In this document: one piece after another, positions 1-14,000 of the stretch | How positions within the stretch are numbered: the first letter of the stretch is position 1 | Layout: every line of letters begins with the position of its first letter | DNA from: Thereva unica | Lineage: Eukaryota > Arthropoda > Insecta > Diptera > Therevidae | Length of the DNA stretch: 64,000 nucleotides | Assembly (NCBI GenBank): GCA_949987705.1 | Contig: OX465282.1 | Coordinates: forward strand, 98,072,070 to 98,136,069 | Direction of reading: 5' to 3' | Program-made: the position numbers and the translations under genes | The notes under the pieces: model-generated | Told to the model about the DNA's origin: nothing | Database searches by the model: none | What the model saw: only the letters and a program-made list of their open reading frames with translations

Positions 1-885
1 TGTAAACTTCGGGAGCATGCCAGAAAATAAAGCAGCAGAGAAAGTCTTCACTTGCATCATCGAAGTAGAAAAACCCGTATGAAGCCGGGGAAGGGTGCGA
101 TTGTAGCGGATGCAGAGACATTACTCCACATATCTTAATAGAGAACTTCGGCCAGAAATTGAGAAAATTGGAAGAAAAGATTAAAGGACGCCAAGATTGT
201 TGCCCAAACCAAAGCTCCCAAAGGAAAATTTTATCCTACAGAACGAGGGCCTTTATTAAAACCCCATAAGTGGGTTTGGCAACAAAACTACCTTTTGTTT
301 ATACTAAAATTTTCCCCACAGAATAATCTCTTTCCCTAATAGTCCGGGCGCTGGAGCAATTCCAGTGGTTTTGGCATGATATAACGGATTTTTTTGGTGG
401 AATCGGTCAGAACGGACATCCCCAACAATATTTAGGGGGTGCGCAAGCATGAAACTCCCAGGAAAACTTTAGGTAGCCCAAAAACTGAAATATTCACTAA
501 AAATTCCCTGTTTTTTTACCTTTCTTGTTAAATATCTCTTAACGAGGGCTTCTAGGCGAAAAATTTGTTGAGCATGTTTTGTTCGTTATTGGATTTGCTA
601 AAACTTACCCTAAGGTGGATTTTTGAAATTTGAATTTTTGCATTGCAAAATAGCCGAAAACCGCGAAAAAAAGTACCTCACTTTAAAGTTATCACAAGGA
701 AAGAAGAGAATTTAATTTTGGAATTAGATAGTTAAAGGTATGATTAACTTATATCCAAAACCCGACCACGGACGGTCAAATAGTTTTTGCATAATGCATT
801 TTGCAATTAAGTGAATTTAAAAAGTTAAATTTGTTACTGCGCCAAAAGGAAATCTCCCATGTTGGTCCTGATTTTTTTACGTATG
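1..885. other. unassigned sequence at the left edge
   Basis: Moderately AT-rich sequence with no ORF above about 60 codons and no recognised repeat. A conceptual plus-strand reading from about 100 to 800 has few stops in short runs but no motif I can name. It may be an old transposon relic. Confidence 0.4.
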
Positions 886-893
886 CTCTAAGA

Positions 894-1124
894 CAGTGGT
901 TCTTAACCTTTTTATACTCGCGGCCCACCAAATATTTCAAAATTTGTTTGTGACCCCCATTTTTTTAATAATAATTTATATTTATTAATTTAAATTTTAT
1001 TTTTTTATATAATAAATACAAAAATGGCTTGCCTATTAATGCTTTGTCGATTTATATAACATTCAAACTTCGCAATAAATGAAAACTCATTAATTTTTGG
1101 CGGCCCACCGGTTAAGAATCACTG
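894..1124. mobile_element. hAT-type MITE (231 bp)
   Basis: The terminal inverted repeats are CAGTGGTTCTTAACC at the left and its complement with one mismatch at the right. They are flanked by an exact 8-bp duplication CTCTAAGA (886-893 and 1125-1132). The ends match the CAGTGGTTCT-type termini of Charlie/SPIN-like hAT elements. The interior is AT-rich with no ORF. Confidence 0.85.
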
Positions 1125-1748
1125 CTCTAAGACTCTCTTTACAGTATCCAATCATTAAAATTCTGGTTTTTAAATTTTTTTATGGTTTTTAATTTTTTTA
1201 AGATTTTTGGCAAAAAAACTGCAACTAAGGCGTTAATTCGGCGACGCCAGGAATGTTAGGCGCGTTTCAAATTCGCTCGAAAAAGGACTCAGTTTCTATT
1301 GCACCAATTTAGCTGTTTTTTGTTTTTGAAATTTGGGTAGCGAATCAAAAAGGCTTAGTTTTACTGGATGAATCGATATGGACAAATTTTGTTCAGACTA
1401 GTAGAGGCCGAGTAGTTGCTTAGAGCGTGGTGTAATTGTACAATACAAAGGATGTCATTGTGAGTTTCTAGACTAATATTCATTCAGCAGCAGCAGAGCC
1501 GGTTCTACAAGTTAATCTACACTGGTATTCTTTCATAGCGAGTAACTCCAGCGGGAAAACTAGCGAGGGGTTACTCTGGTAACCCAAGAATGCTTTAATG
1601 ATTTGTGTAACGGCCTACATGGTAATTCTAAAAATTAATTAATTCGAAAAATTCTACTGGAAATTTAGGAAATTGGAAGTCTTTACATTGTAATGGCTAG
1701 GTAAGCAACTAGCTAATGACTTGTGGAATATATTAGTCAACAATTTGA

Positions 1749-1889
1749 TTAATCTGTGCAACAAAGCAGTCTCTTCAAAGCAACTGCAAATGATTTCGGC
1801 AAATAAATTGCCATGACAATCTTTTTGATCGTCGCAGAACTTTTAAATTTTTGATGTGATTGCAATTCGTTGACATTTTCGAAAAGTAC
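1749..1889 (-). CDS. candidate last exon of MED24
   Basis: After an ATATAG acceptor on the minus strand there are 46 codons and a TAA. They contain VNEL, then KKIVMAIYLPKSFAVALKRLL, which resembles in spacing and character the end of MED24 (a Val-Val-Leu-Ala-Ile core followed by a Leu-Pro and an Ala-rich basic helix). Phase 0 matches the end of exon 10. However, only about 210 bp separate it from exon 10, and about 150 family residues would be skipped. It may therefore be a chance ORF, or the gene may carry a deletion or further exons elsewhere. Confidence 0.3.
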   Translation of the reverse strand, partial: VLFENVNELQSHQKFKSSATIKKIVMAIYLPKSFAVALKRLLCCTD

Positions 1890-2099
1890 CTATATCTATT
1901 CCCCTCAACTCCTACCACGACAATTACTACCTCAACATAGCCGATGTCGAGTTTGGTTCGCGCAAAATCGTGCAGGTGTAAAAATCGCGTGTGGGTTAAA
2001 CAAAAATAAAACGGTCGCAAGTAGAAAAATCTCATACGTCTGTTAAACAAAAAAAAAAAACGCTTCGCTTAAATAAATTTGGTATAAAATAATACTAAC

Positions 2100-5000
2100 C
2101 TTTGCATATAAACATAACAAAATCTCATCAATAAGCTTCTGAACAAGCCAAGCAGATCCGCATGCTTGCAGCAAACTCTCTAAGACTTGTGCTGATTTTA
2201 TCGGTAGCCAGCCGCGATCAGTAATGCCTTTCCAAACATCACGAAATTGCTCTTCAAGTGGTGCATGAGATACCAATACCTTAGACATGGTAAGTGAACG
2301 ATTTTTAGTATTCCCTGTTGGATGTACATCATACTGCATTTTTCGTATAATTTGTATTGTTAGCCCCAAAGGCTCTTTTATATTTTCTTGTGAAGACATC
2401 TCATCAGCACTTAAAGATAAGAGAAATTGTTGAACCATGTTAAGAGGCTTCAAAATTTCATCCTAAAATTAAAAAAACAAAATTAGTGTTGATGGAAGTA
2501 TTTACTGTATATATTTTCTTACCTCTCGAACCGTTTGTATATAGGCGCATAAGTAAGATGCAGCACAAACGGAAAATGAAAATAATTTCTTTTTAATATT
2601 ATCAAGTATTCCTTTAACATCTGCTGATGAAAGTGAATCATGTTCCCACGCAATTAAAACTTGATATAAAACTCCCGGAATATTCATGCATATATCTTGC
2701 CACATAAGAGTGCTGAAGTATTATTAAATTTAAAAAAAAAATAAATTATTTTATAATCAAATAATTTTCTATTCTCACCTGTTTTCCATTTGTGATTCAT
2801 GTTTAGTTAAGCTAACAAGTAATTCATCTACAATATTATCGTCACAAAGTTGAACCATATTTCTTGGCGACTTTGGCTTATTTCGTTCAACCATACATTC
2901 ACGTACCCACTTTTCAAAAAACGAATCACCATTTTCAGGCAGTGCAACCTGAAATTGAAACCAACAATGAAATCTAGTTCCGTTTGCTATCGCTATCACA
3001 ACATACATCTGATCCATAAGTTTGTACAATAAACGTTAACATAAGAAATGAAACATCGAATAGCGTTGATCGTACCATTGCAGCCTTCCCGACTTCACCA
3101 GGAACTTGTCTGGAGTTTTCATTGCATTTAATAAGCCTCGAAACGAATGTTTTTAAACGACCTTCAACAGTAGCTACTGATAATATTAGTTCAAAACTAT
3201 TCCCTAAAAATAAAAAATAAAGGATTATGTGATTTTTTTCATGAAATTATGCACCGTACCTGCAAGAACTTGACATAGAACACCAGATAGAGCTTCTTGG
3301 ACTTTGTTGTAGTCTGCGCTTAACGTTTTCAATATCCCCGACAATGGAACTTCTGCTCGTATGACAAAATTTATAATTGATGGAGCTTGATTGTTAACCT
3401 CGCGTTTTTGCAAAAGTAAAGATATTGATTCTCTGTAATTAATTAATTTGGTAATTAGATATTTGGGTATTCAATTTACTTAAATTATGTGTAAGTTGGA
3501 GCGGTTGGTATCATCACTAATGCAACGATTACAGGACTTACTTTCTCAGCGAAAGAATGATTTTGAGCAGAAACCCTCTGTTAGAGCTCATGGTGATTGA
3601 GCTAACAAAAGGGGTCTTGTTAATATCTGATGGCAGCTTTACCCTTTTGCAGCACCACAGACCGAATAAAATCAATGAAATACCATCCAACAAAATTCGT
3701 ATTTAATTGTCGCAAGGTGGCGTGTGAAGTGACATTTTCCTCGATTGTGTAGGTAGGTAGGACATTTTTATTCCACCGCGTCTCTCATAGTCACGTCACT
3801 AGCTAACGAGAATACCGCCTTATATAAGCAGGAGGTTGGCATGACTTCCAATTGTCCAGTGTCCCGTTATTATCGATACGATTCTAGCGAAATCCTTGCG
3901 TGGCATCACCGATAAATGTTCGTCTGGTCCCAAGCCCAGGGTGTGAAAGAAGGAGGGCGGTCAATCTGCCGAATTGACCAGTGAAACTAGCTAACTATTC
4001 GTGAAATAATGCTAATGCATCCGGGGCAGTCGATGCGCCAGCACTGGGGACCCAAATTAGTCACACCGAAAATGGAATTTAAATTCGCCGCGCGGAATGT
4101 TAGAACGGGACATCACGTCGGTCAAAAAGAAATCATAGCAATGGAATAGTTGAAATGCAAAATATCAGTTGCTGCGCTATCGGAACTACGGCTTACCGGA
4201 TCCGGGACATTGACGATCGTCCCGCCAACAATCGACGAAACGATGACGCTTTACTATTCCGGTGGTGAAAGACGAGAGGCCGGCGTCGGCTTTATGGTCG
4301 ATCGACGGGCTGCCAGCAGTGTTATCGCATTCCAACCGATATCCGAGCGTTTGGCGGTTATAACAATCAGTGGAACGATCAAGACCCATATTGCGCCAAC
4401 GGAGACCAGCACGGACGCGAACAAGGACGAATTTTACGATCATCTTCAACAGACGCTGGATATGATACCTCGAACCGTACATTCAGGAGCAGATCGAACC
4501 GGCTGGGAAGGAACCATGGGCAAATTTGGACACGGAGTAATTAACGACAACGGCTTACGCCTGCTTTCATTCGCATCGTCAAACAACTTGATCGTTGGCA
4601 ACATCATTTTCCGCCATCCACTCAAACACCACCAACTCACCTGGCGAAATCCATCCGTCTACATTGTGATCAACGCAAAATTCCGATCGACGCTTGAAGA
4701 CGTACGTGTAATACGTGGGCCCGATTGCGGATCGGACCATTATCTTGTTCGAGCGAAATTGCAGATGCGATTACAAAGAGCAAAAAAAACGGCAGCTCTA
4801 CCAGCCAAGAAGAATTGGACGTGCCTACGGAACCCGGCCATCGGGCGAGAGTTTCAAATGGCATTATCCAACAAATTCGCGGCGTTCGCAATATCGGACG
4901 ATATCGATGTAGAAGAAAGGCAATTGTCGGAGTCTGAGTTGTGTCCACCTATCCGTAAACGGACGCAGGCATGAATCTCTGACAGTTGTCTGGACCTCGG

Positions 5001-8000
5001 CGATCAACGGAAGCGAATGAAACACGTCGACTTTCGGCATGGTCAAGCTCAGGAATCACCCTTTGTACCACTAGACCGTCATGTCGTTGTGTCCACCTAT
5101 CCGTAAACGGACGCAGGCATGAATCTCTGACAGTTGTCTGGACCTCGGCGATCAACGGAAGCGAATGAAACACGTCGACTTTCGGCATGGTCAAGCTCAG
5201 GAATCACCCTTTGTACCACTAGACCGTCATGTCGTTCAACTCATGGTGCAATGTCTAGTAGTAAGCTTGACCTGAAAATAGAAAAAAATAGGAAAGGTTA
5301 ATGGTAGTTCGGTGGATGCATAAGGAGAAGGCAGTGAGCCTCGCGTTTGCACTACTGGATGTTATATGAGTGCATTCATTTTTTAACAGGCGGGTGAGTC
5401 ACAACCGCCAGGGCTAGCGAGAGACAGTCTTGTTGGAGTGTTATGCCTCCTGAAACAAGTGAATCCCACTAACCAGCCGACAAAAGCTGTGACGCCAACA
5501 GTACCAGACTACCAGGTGAACAAGGAGGTGCGCCGACCGCTGGATGAAGACCCCACCTAAGCGAAAATTTGGTACCCTATTGTTAACCGGTTAAGTCGGC
5601 AGGATGCCTTATTAGGGCTACCCATGAAGGAGTTCGAAAGAAAATGAAATCAGAACGAGAAGCGTACTGGAATAACGTTGCGGCTGACATAGAAGACTGG
5701 GGGCCAGTGTTCAACTCGATGGAACTCAAATTGAACAGGTTCCGGTGTTCAAATATTTGGGATAATTGGTTGAGGGAACGAAAGTGGCCTCGACGTCCAA
5801 CGTTCACAGCCGCATCGGTCAGGCAACAGCCACCTTCGACTCGCTCAAGTGGTGCATATGGAAACGAACAAATATTTCCATCAAAACAAAAGTACGCCTT
5901 TACCGAACGTTGATCCTTCCGATTCTGCTTTATGGATCTAAAACGTGGACACTGCTCAAACCGGACGTTAAGAAGCTCGAGGTTTTCCAAATGCAATGCT
6001 TGAGGCAGATCCTCGGTGTCTCACTCCGCGATCGCCTTCGAAACGAGACAGTTAGACAAAGATGCGATCAGCAGACACTAATCGAAGCAAAAATGCAAAA
6101 ACGTCGACTACGGTGGTTTGGACATGCTTGACGAATGGATGATAACCGCTTGCCACGTAAACTTCTCGGGCGAGATCGTCCTGCAGGCTGGAGAATCCAG
6201 CGATCGACACCGAAGAAAACCTGGCCAAAGAATATCGAGGGTGACCTAAAGAATAAATGATTGTCAGTTACCGAGGCTCCAGACCTCGCCAAAAACCCGC
6301 AACAATGGAAACGAATCGTGAATAGAGTTCGAGTCCCAGTGGCACCGACAGCAGGGTAACCGTTGCGGGGACGTCCCGCTCGGACCGCCAGCTAACGGAT
6401 CAAAGAAGAAAGAAGAACATGCTTATAGTAATGTGGGGAGAGTAAGTCTATTTTGAAATTACTTACGAGAATGCTTAGTTTTAATAAATATTTTTAACAA
6501 ACTTACCGCTTAGATGAAAAATGTTCTATATGACGTTCAGTAACTAAATGCTGCTTTGCGAAATCATTAAGCAAATATTCTATAGTGTTACAAACACATT
6601 TCGAATCCATGAAATCTAATATGGAAGTATCCTCTAGCAACATTTCAATAGCTTCTACCGCATCTGGTATATTATCCAAACCTTCAGTATGATCTATCGT
6701 AAAAAAATTAACATGAAATAGTCGAACTATGTACAAAATTATCATAATATACTAACTTGAAGATAACGAATGCAATTGCTTTAAAATTTGTGGAACTTTA
6801 ATAAAAGTAAATGTTCCCCACATTGTGTCGTGAGTTGTATCTGAAACGCTACTGAGCGACATAAAGCCAGCCCTAATAATTTCATAAAATAATCGTGCCA
6901 TTGAATATTTCTTCAATCGTTGAACCATTAGAAGTTCAGCAACATATATTTGTGTATCGCTGCTTGGATTTAATAAAATTTCCACAGCTAGTAACGGTTG
7001 AATGCAGTATGTAATTGGTTCAACTTCTTTTGGATCTAATTTAACCATTTCTAAATGATCAACATCAATATATGCCAGCATCTGAAGTTGCTCCTCCAGA
7101 AGATTATTTTTTGGTACATAATTGGAATTAATGAATGAATTCTTAATTTCCACAAATCTTTGCTTGATTTTGGCATATAGTTCGGTATCTTCTTGCTTTC
7201 CGATATACAGAATTCCTAGGAGATAATCATTTTTTGATATTTTCCCAACAACTTCGGCTGTTTTATCAAGCATTGCATGTTGCTCTAAATTTCCAAAATA
7301 TTTTTCAGATGATAATATTTGAAATAACCAATATAGCAGCGATACCATTGCATTTGGTAATACACTCTCTTCTGGTTTTCCTCTGAAAATGAAATTACAA
7401 TGAAAGTACACAAGATTTACATCTTTTAGAGTATACTATATATAAAAAAATAACTACATAATAGATAGACTTACCTAAACTTAATAAACTATGAGAGGGA
7501 TGGGACCAACAAAGGAAAAGAGCAGGAGATAGAAAAGATATGCTTGCTTTCTGAAAGTCTTGGCTGTGCCTATTCCTTAAATATTGCTAGGAAGGTTATT
7601 CCAAAGTCTAATCGAATGCACAAAGAAGAAACGGCTACCAGGGCTGGACTGAGAATGATTTTAGCACCGGGAAAATCAAAAATTCTGGCCCATTTCAATA
7701 CCTTTTGTTTTAACAATCAAGTTATTTTTTGCTTTCAAAATTTATTAATTTTTTTTCTTTAAGAATGGCTACGCTTTTTGATCAATATATGATGTTTTAA
7801 TAATATTTCATCAAAAAAAAAAAATAAATTTTAATGCAAAACAATAAATTTCAATTTTTTTCAATTACAATTTTAATGCAGGGGTAGTTTTACCCCCTTA
7901 AGGGTTGAAAATAATAAATTTTTGGTTGATAATACCTATTGAACCAAATTTCAAGCAAAAAACAAAAATTTTTGCAAATTTTTTTATATAAAGTTGATTT

Positions 8001-11000
8001 TTATAATTGTAGGGGTAGTTTTAACCCCTTAAGGGTTGAAAATAATTTAGTTTTGCCTGACAGTACGCCCACAATCGAATTTGAAGCATAAGCTTGAGAA
8101 AAAAATTTACAATTTTTTCTATTTGTAGCCGAGTTAGGGGTGGTTTCAACCCTTTAGGATCACACCTTATCATAAAGTTCGCGTTGATTTAATACAAATC
8201 AACCACCTTCGCAAATAAATATTAAAAAAATGTATTTCATTGCATTAGTTTTCATTATTATCGAAATAATCGCGAAAAAACCCTACAAAGGGGTGTCTTT
8301 TTTGCATTTTTGAGGGTGACGCACATGTTTTAGGACCGCAGAATGGTTTTGAATGGACTATTTATCTGTTTTCAGCAAAAGACTTTTATTTTTAAAATAT
8401 AAAAATTTTCAAAGACTTTTATAGAAAAACTGGAAAAATAAAAATCTTAAAAAGACTTTTATGCAAGACAGAAAAAAATAAAAGTCTTTTTTAACAGTTA
8501 TTTTTGATTTTAAAAATAAAAGTCCATTTTAATTATTATTTCGGACAGAAAAAAAAAACAAATATCTTTAATAACAGTTTTAAAAGATTTAAAACAATAC
8601 TAGGCAAAAATTAGAGTTAAAAATAACTTTTATTATTTTTGGTAAAATTTAACTGTTACTGTTGTCTTAAATCATATATGTCTCAAAATAATTATTATTT
8701 TCTGATTTTTTCGATATAAGTTATAACAGTTACGATCCCTGATTTCTAATATTTAATAAACTCGACGGAATGAATGATATGAAATTACTTTTCTGGATTC
8801 AGAAGTTCGATAGCTTGTCAACAAAATCCGAGCACTCTTTAAGGCCGTGCAAAAATTACGTTCCCCTTACCAACATGACGAATTTTTCAAACCATAGATC
8901 AGCTCTGAAGTACGAAGGAAAAACAAATTCTCTAAAACAATAGTTTATTTTATTTTTTTTTTATTATTATAGTTGCTTATTTTTATTATTATTATTAAAA
9001 TAACATAAACTCTACAAGCGACCCGGATAGACGTCACCAACTTGAACGGGAGTACTCTCAATTACACCGAGAGGTAAAGAGAAGTGTCCGGCGTGATAAA
9101 AGGCAGCAGATAAACGAGCTCGCAGAAAAAGCGGAAAACGCGGCAAACACAGGCAACAGTAAAGTGCTGTACCAAATTACTAAACAGCTCTCGGGAAAGC
9201 ACTCTACTAAAAAGCATGCCGTTAAGAGTGCGGATGGAAGGCTGCTGTGCAGCGACGAGGAGCAGCTCCAAAGATGGAGAGATTATTTCTTCGCCGCCCT
9301 GAATGGCTCACTCACACAGGAACCTCAGGAAAACAGCAACAATGCACAGCCGATAAGAATCAACACCCGGGCCCCATCCAAGACGGAAATAGTAACCGCA
9401 ATTCATGCGATGGCCAATGGTAAGCAGCTGGAAAAGATGGCATCCCGCCAGAATTGTTGAAAGCCGACTCAAGCCTCATAGCAGATGCGCTTCAGCCAAT
9501 CCTCGAATTAGCATGGAACACCTGTACCTTTCCGGAGGATTGGACGGAAGGTATCATAGTCAAAATACCCAAAAAGGGGGATCTAACAATATGCGACAAC
9601 TGGAGAGGCATCTGTCTATTATCTACTGTGGGTAAAATCTTGTCCCACACTATACTATCAAGAATAAGAGAGGCAGTAGATCAAACGCTTAGAAGGCAGC
9701 AGGCCGGATTCAGGAAGGGCCGTTCATGTATAGATCACATCAACACCTTAAGAATAATAGTGGAACAGTCTACTGAATTCCGATCCCCCCTTTACCTTGC
9801 TTTCGTAGATTATGAGAAAGCGTTCGACTCGGTTAATAGGAGCTTTATATGGCAGGCATTACGGCGACGTGGACTGCCGGATAAGATAATAGAATTGATA
9901 AAAGCCCTATACAACAATTCCAAATGCAGAGTTCTCCATAACGGAAAATTATCCGACAGCTTTGAGGTGAGTTCAGGAGTACGACAAGGATGCTTACTAT
10001 CCCCATTACTATTTCTTATAGTAATAAATGACATTCTTGTTGGCGCTCTAGATAGTAGAACAGGCGGCATACAGTGGGGTTTGCTAGACCGCCTTAAGGA
10101 CCTCGACTACGCAGATGATATCTGTTTGCTGGCCTACAGACATTAGGACCCGAAAAACATGTTAAACAATTTAGCAACAGAAAGTAGTCCAGCAGGCTTA
10201 CGGCTAAATCCAACTAAAACCAAAGAAATGCAAACACCATTGAACGGACAGCGCTGAATAACCGTGACGTGGAACTGGTAGATAAATTCTGCTACCTCGG
10301 TAGTATTATTACCGAAAATGGTGGTGCAGAAGAAGACGTCAGTTCCAGAATAAATAAAGCACGAAGCGCATATGCATGCTTGTTCCGCATATGGAGATCA
10401 ACGGAGATCTCAACCAACACCAAATTGCGGCTGTTCAACTCCAACGTTAAGGCAGTTCTTTTATACGGTTGCGAAACATGGAAAGTCACCCAATTCATCA
10501 CAGGGCGCCTACAAGTCTTCATAAACAGATGCCTACGTCGTATCCTAAAAATCCGCTGGCAAGATAGAATTTCAAATGAAGAGCTATGGCGCCGTGCCGG
10601 CCAAGAAAGGATAGACGACCAAATCAGGCGAAGGAAATGGAATTGGGTTGGCCACACCTTGCGACGCGATAACGAAAATCTAGCCAAACAGGCCCTTGAC
10701 TGGAACCCGCAAGGATCCCGTCGAGTTGGAAGACCTAGAACAACGTGGAGGAGAACCCTACTAGCAGAGGCCGCAACTACTGGGAGATCCTGGTCAGAGC
10801 TAAGAGCTGTCGCGCAAAACAGAGTCCGCTGGAGGGCAACTGTTTCCGCCCTATGTCCCACGAGGGATTAAGGGGCACATAGATAGATAGATAGATAGAT
10901 TTTTATTATTATAGTTATTTAAACTAGCTTCTCTCAAGATTACTTAAGCACCATTTCAGGTACTAGTCAATTTCCCATTAGTATTAAAACTATTACTGTT

Positions 11001-14000
11001 TTCGAAGTACTAAGCTCATTAATATTTTATTATTTAATATTACAAAATTCGTACCCGTTTCACCGCTAGGGCGTTGAATTTTTTTGGTAAAACTTTGCAT
11101 ACCCTTTATTTTTGTAACCCTATAACTTATTTCCCTTTCACCCACAGGTCGACGGCAGGCCGTGGCCTGAAAGTTTTCGCCTTGAAGCCCACACCATACA
11201 CTCACCGGCCGCCAACTGGATGGGGCCTGCAGTCCAAGAAAATTGACCAAAATCTTACCTGATATTTACGTGATGAAAAAAAATATGAGTGTGCTTAAGA
11301 CCACACTTTAGAAGTAAAACTTTTGTGCCCAACGGCTAGTAATATGCAATAGATATAGTGCAAAGTCTGTCGGATCTATAGTACGCTTGAGAAAATTCAG
11401 GCCAACGACAGATGCAGGAAGAATAGTGACGAATCTACTGACGGACTTGATACAAATACTATTTGAAAATATCAATATTAATGAATTCCTATTTACATTA
11501 AAACCCAAAAGTAACCGAGTAAAAATAATTTTTATTGGCTAATTTTCTTAAAAGCATACACGCGGAGCACCTAGTACGTATAGCATATAAGTGCGCATCC
11601 CACACGGGTATGCACGCTTCCGCCACAGGCATGGATACTACCGCCACAGGCACGAAAATCTAAACATTCGCCTCATGGAAGTAAGCTGGTGACATATGCA
11701 AGCGTACATGCATTGCATTCAGAGGTTCATAAAATTGCATGGTTTTTTTCCGTCCCGGCTTTCACACATAGCCCGAAAATCTAAGTAACGAGTGCATGCA
11801 AGGTGCATGTGTTTGTTGTGCATACTAGTGTGTGCTATTTCGAATGCGGCATTACAGAAAAAGTTAAAAGTTGTCCGACCTTTGCGTGGCATGCATTCTA
11901 TTCATGGAACATTCCGTCAGGTCGCATTTGAATACACACTTCTATATTATTTATCAACTAATTGAACGCATGTAGGCTTGGATATGTCACCAGCTGTATG
12001 CATGCTCCGCTCCCGCTACATTCATGATCATTAATAATTGCATCCGCATCGACATAGACTACTCCAAACCCGAGTATTGTTTTACCAAGCAGTCCGCCAA
12101 CCACATCCAATGAAGCTTTACCTACGCGAGCCGCTTTACCTACGCGAACGAGAGCCAGTCTACTTGAGTATGGTATTGGCACCCTTTATGACCACCTAGC
12201 CAATTACCTGATTTCTTCGTCCCATACAATCTTTTAGGGAGCCAATTAATTTTAAAGGGAGCAAAAAGAAATGCCAAAAACAATCAACCTTTTTTCAAAT
12301 TCTTCTTTCTAGGCGTAGTTGAAAATAATTTATTTTAGCTGATTAAACCGAATTTGAAGCATAAAGTTGAAAAAACATTTTTTTCAAACCTTTATATTTT
12401 CAGTCGATGTAGGAATAGTTTCAGCTCTTTACTATTATCCCTTATCATAAAATTTGCTTTGTTATAAATCAACCACTTTTGAATATAAATATTGCAAAAA
12501 ATTTATTTTATTGGATTGTTTTTGATTATAGTTAAAATTATCGCGAAAATCCTTAAAAAAGGAGTTTTTAAGCATATTTAAAGGTGACATGCATATTTTA
12601 AGACTGTGGGACCCCGACCCGACCGAGCGACCCAAAAACATATCAGGAACGATTTTCACAACAGTGTAATGTTTTGACATAAACGATTGGTCGATTTGTG
12701 CAAGTTAAAAAAATTGTAATTTAAAAAGGGGAAAGGTCCAGCACATCTCACCAAAGGGGAAGTGGGTGCCAATTTAAAACAAGAGCACCTCACACATTTA
12801 ATTCACCACTCCCTTTTGGTATTCTAAGCACCCAAACCACTGGACATACGGTTTTAACAGCTTCGGTTTTATCAATTGAAGTGAGCAAAAAGTATTTTAT
12901 ATTGGAGACAATAACAAGAAAGGTGTATTGTTCATTTCTTCTTTCATTTTTTCATATTTGTTTACATTACATCGTTTGGCATTTTAAGAAAGTCTCAAGT
13001 GTTTATACCGTAACTTCGCGGCAATGCTACATGTTTGGCCACGCCAAAAGCAGATCCACTTGCTCAGGCTGCGTTGAAAATTCTTGTCGTATATGCCGCT
13101 TCCAACATGTCAGTCAACTCCAAAGTGTCCGCCAGTGACCAAACCACAAGAAAAATCTCAAATAATTCACCTCTACATAATGGTGAATTTGTATTCCTAT
13201 AATGAGATAGACCCTGTTTAGATGTTGCGCTTTGAGGCGCCTCAAAGCGCACATTTGTTTAGACGATTCGCTTTGAGCCCAGTCGCTTCCTTTACAGCTG
13301 GAACAAATGGAATAAAAACAATTTGCATAATTTGCTATCTACGAAGTATTGGCGTGTTTTTATAAAGTGTGATAACAATTTTTGCGATATCCAGAATATT
13401 TCCGTTTTTTAAAATAAGAAAAGTGATATGGTGTTTTTGTAAATTGCCAAAATAACGTTTCTTAAAAGTTTTCTCGCACGTGTTTTCACTTAGAAGGCTG
13501 AAACGAAAGTGAAATGGAACACGAAGATGGAACAAAATGAAATTAAAACGCCAAAAAGCGCAAGTGAATCCCTTTCTGATCAAGACCCTGTTAAGATGTT
13601 GCGCTTTGTCGCGCGCTTTGAGTCGTCTCAAAGCGCACATTTGTTTAGACGATTCGCTTTGAGCCCTGTCGCTTTCTTTACAGCTGGAACAAATGGAATA
13701 AAAACAATTTGCATAATTTGCTATCTACGAAATATCGGCGTGTTTTTATAAAGTGTGATAACAATTTTTGCGATATCCAGAGTATTTCCGTTTTTTAAAA
13801 TAAGAAAAGTGATATGGTGTTTTTGTAAATTGCCAAAATAACGTTTCTTAAAAGTTTTCTCGCACGTGTTTTCACTTAGAAGGCTGAAACGAAAGTGAAA
13901 TGGAACACGAAGATGGAACAAAATGAAATTAAAACGCCAAAAAAGCGCAAGTGAATCCCTTTCTGATCAAGACTCACTTCCCACCGCCCCGAAACCTCCC

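Larger units (their letters stand above)
3918..6420 (+). mobile_element. non-LTR retrotransposon N1, interrupted and internally deleted
   Basis: The 5' leader (CGTCTGGTCCCAAGCCCAGG) and endonuclease region match the second copy at 37502. The reverse-transcriptase core is gone: the endonuclease-RT linker [16 protein letters not shown] near 5650 is followed almost at once by the C-terminal segment. An antisense N8 fragment and unknown sequence (about 5039-5620) are inserted in the linker, and a 148-bp tandem duplication spans the insertion point. The 3' end is GAA-rich near 6420. It lies in MED24 intron 5. Confidence 0.75.

Noticed and set aside
10292..10861. 189-codon minus-strand ORF opposite the N2 RT
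   Set aside because: Shadow of the reverse-transcriptase C-terminal frame.
10881..10900. AGAT microsatellite as an independent locus
   Set aside because: It directly follows the N2 3' end and is the expected repeat tail of that LINE.
13227..13250. Perfect 24-bp palindrome as a regulatory operator
   Set aside because: It lies at a transposon terminus and is repeated, degenerate, in the second internal unit, so it is better treated as part of the transposon end.
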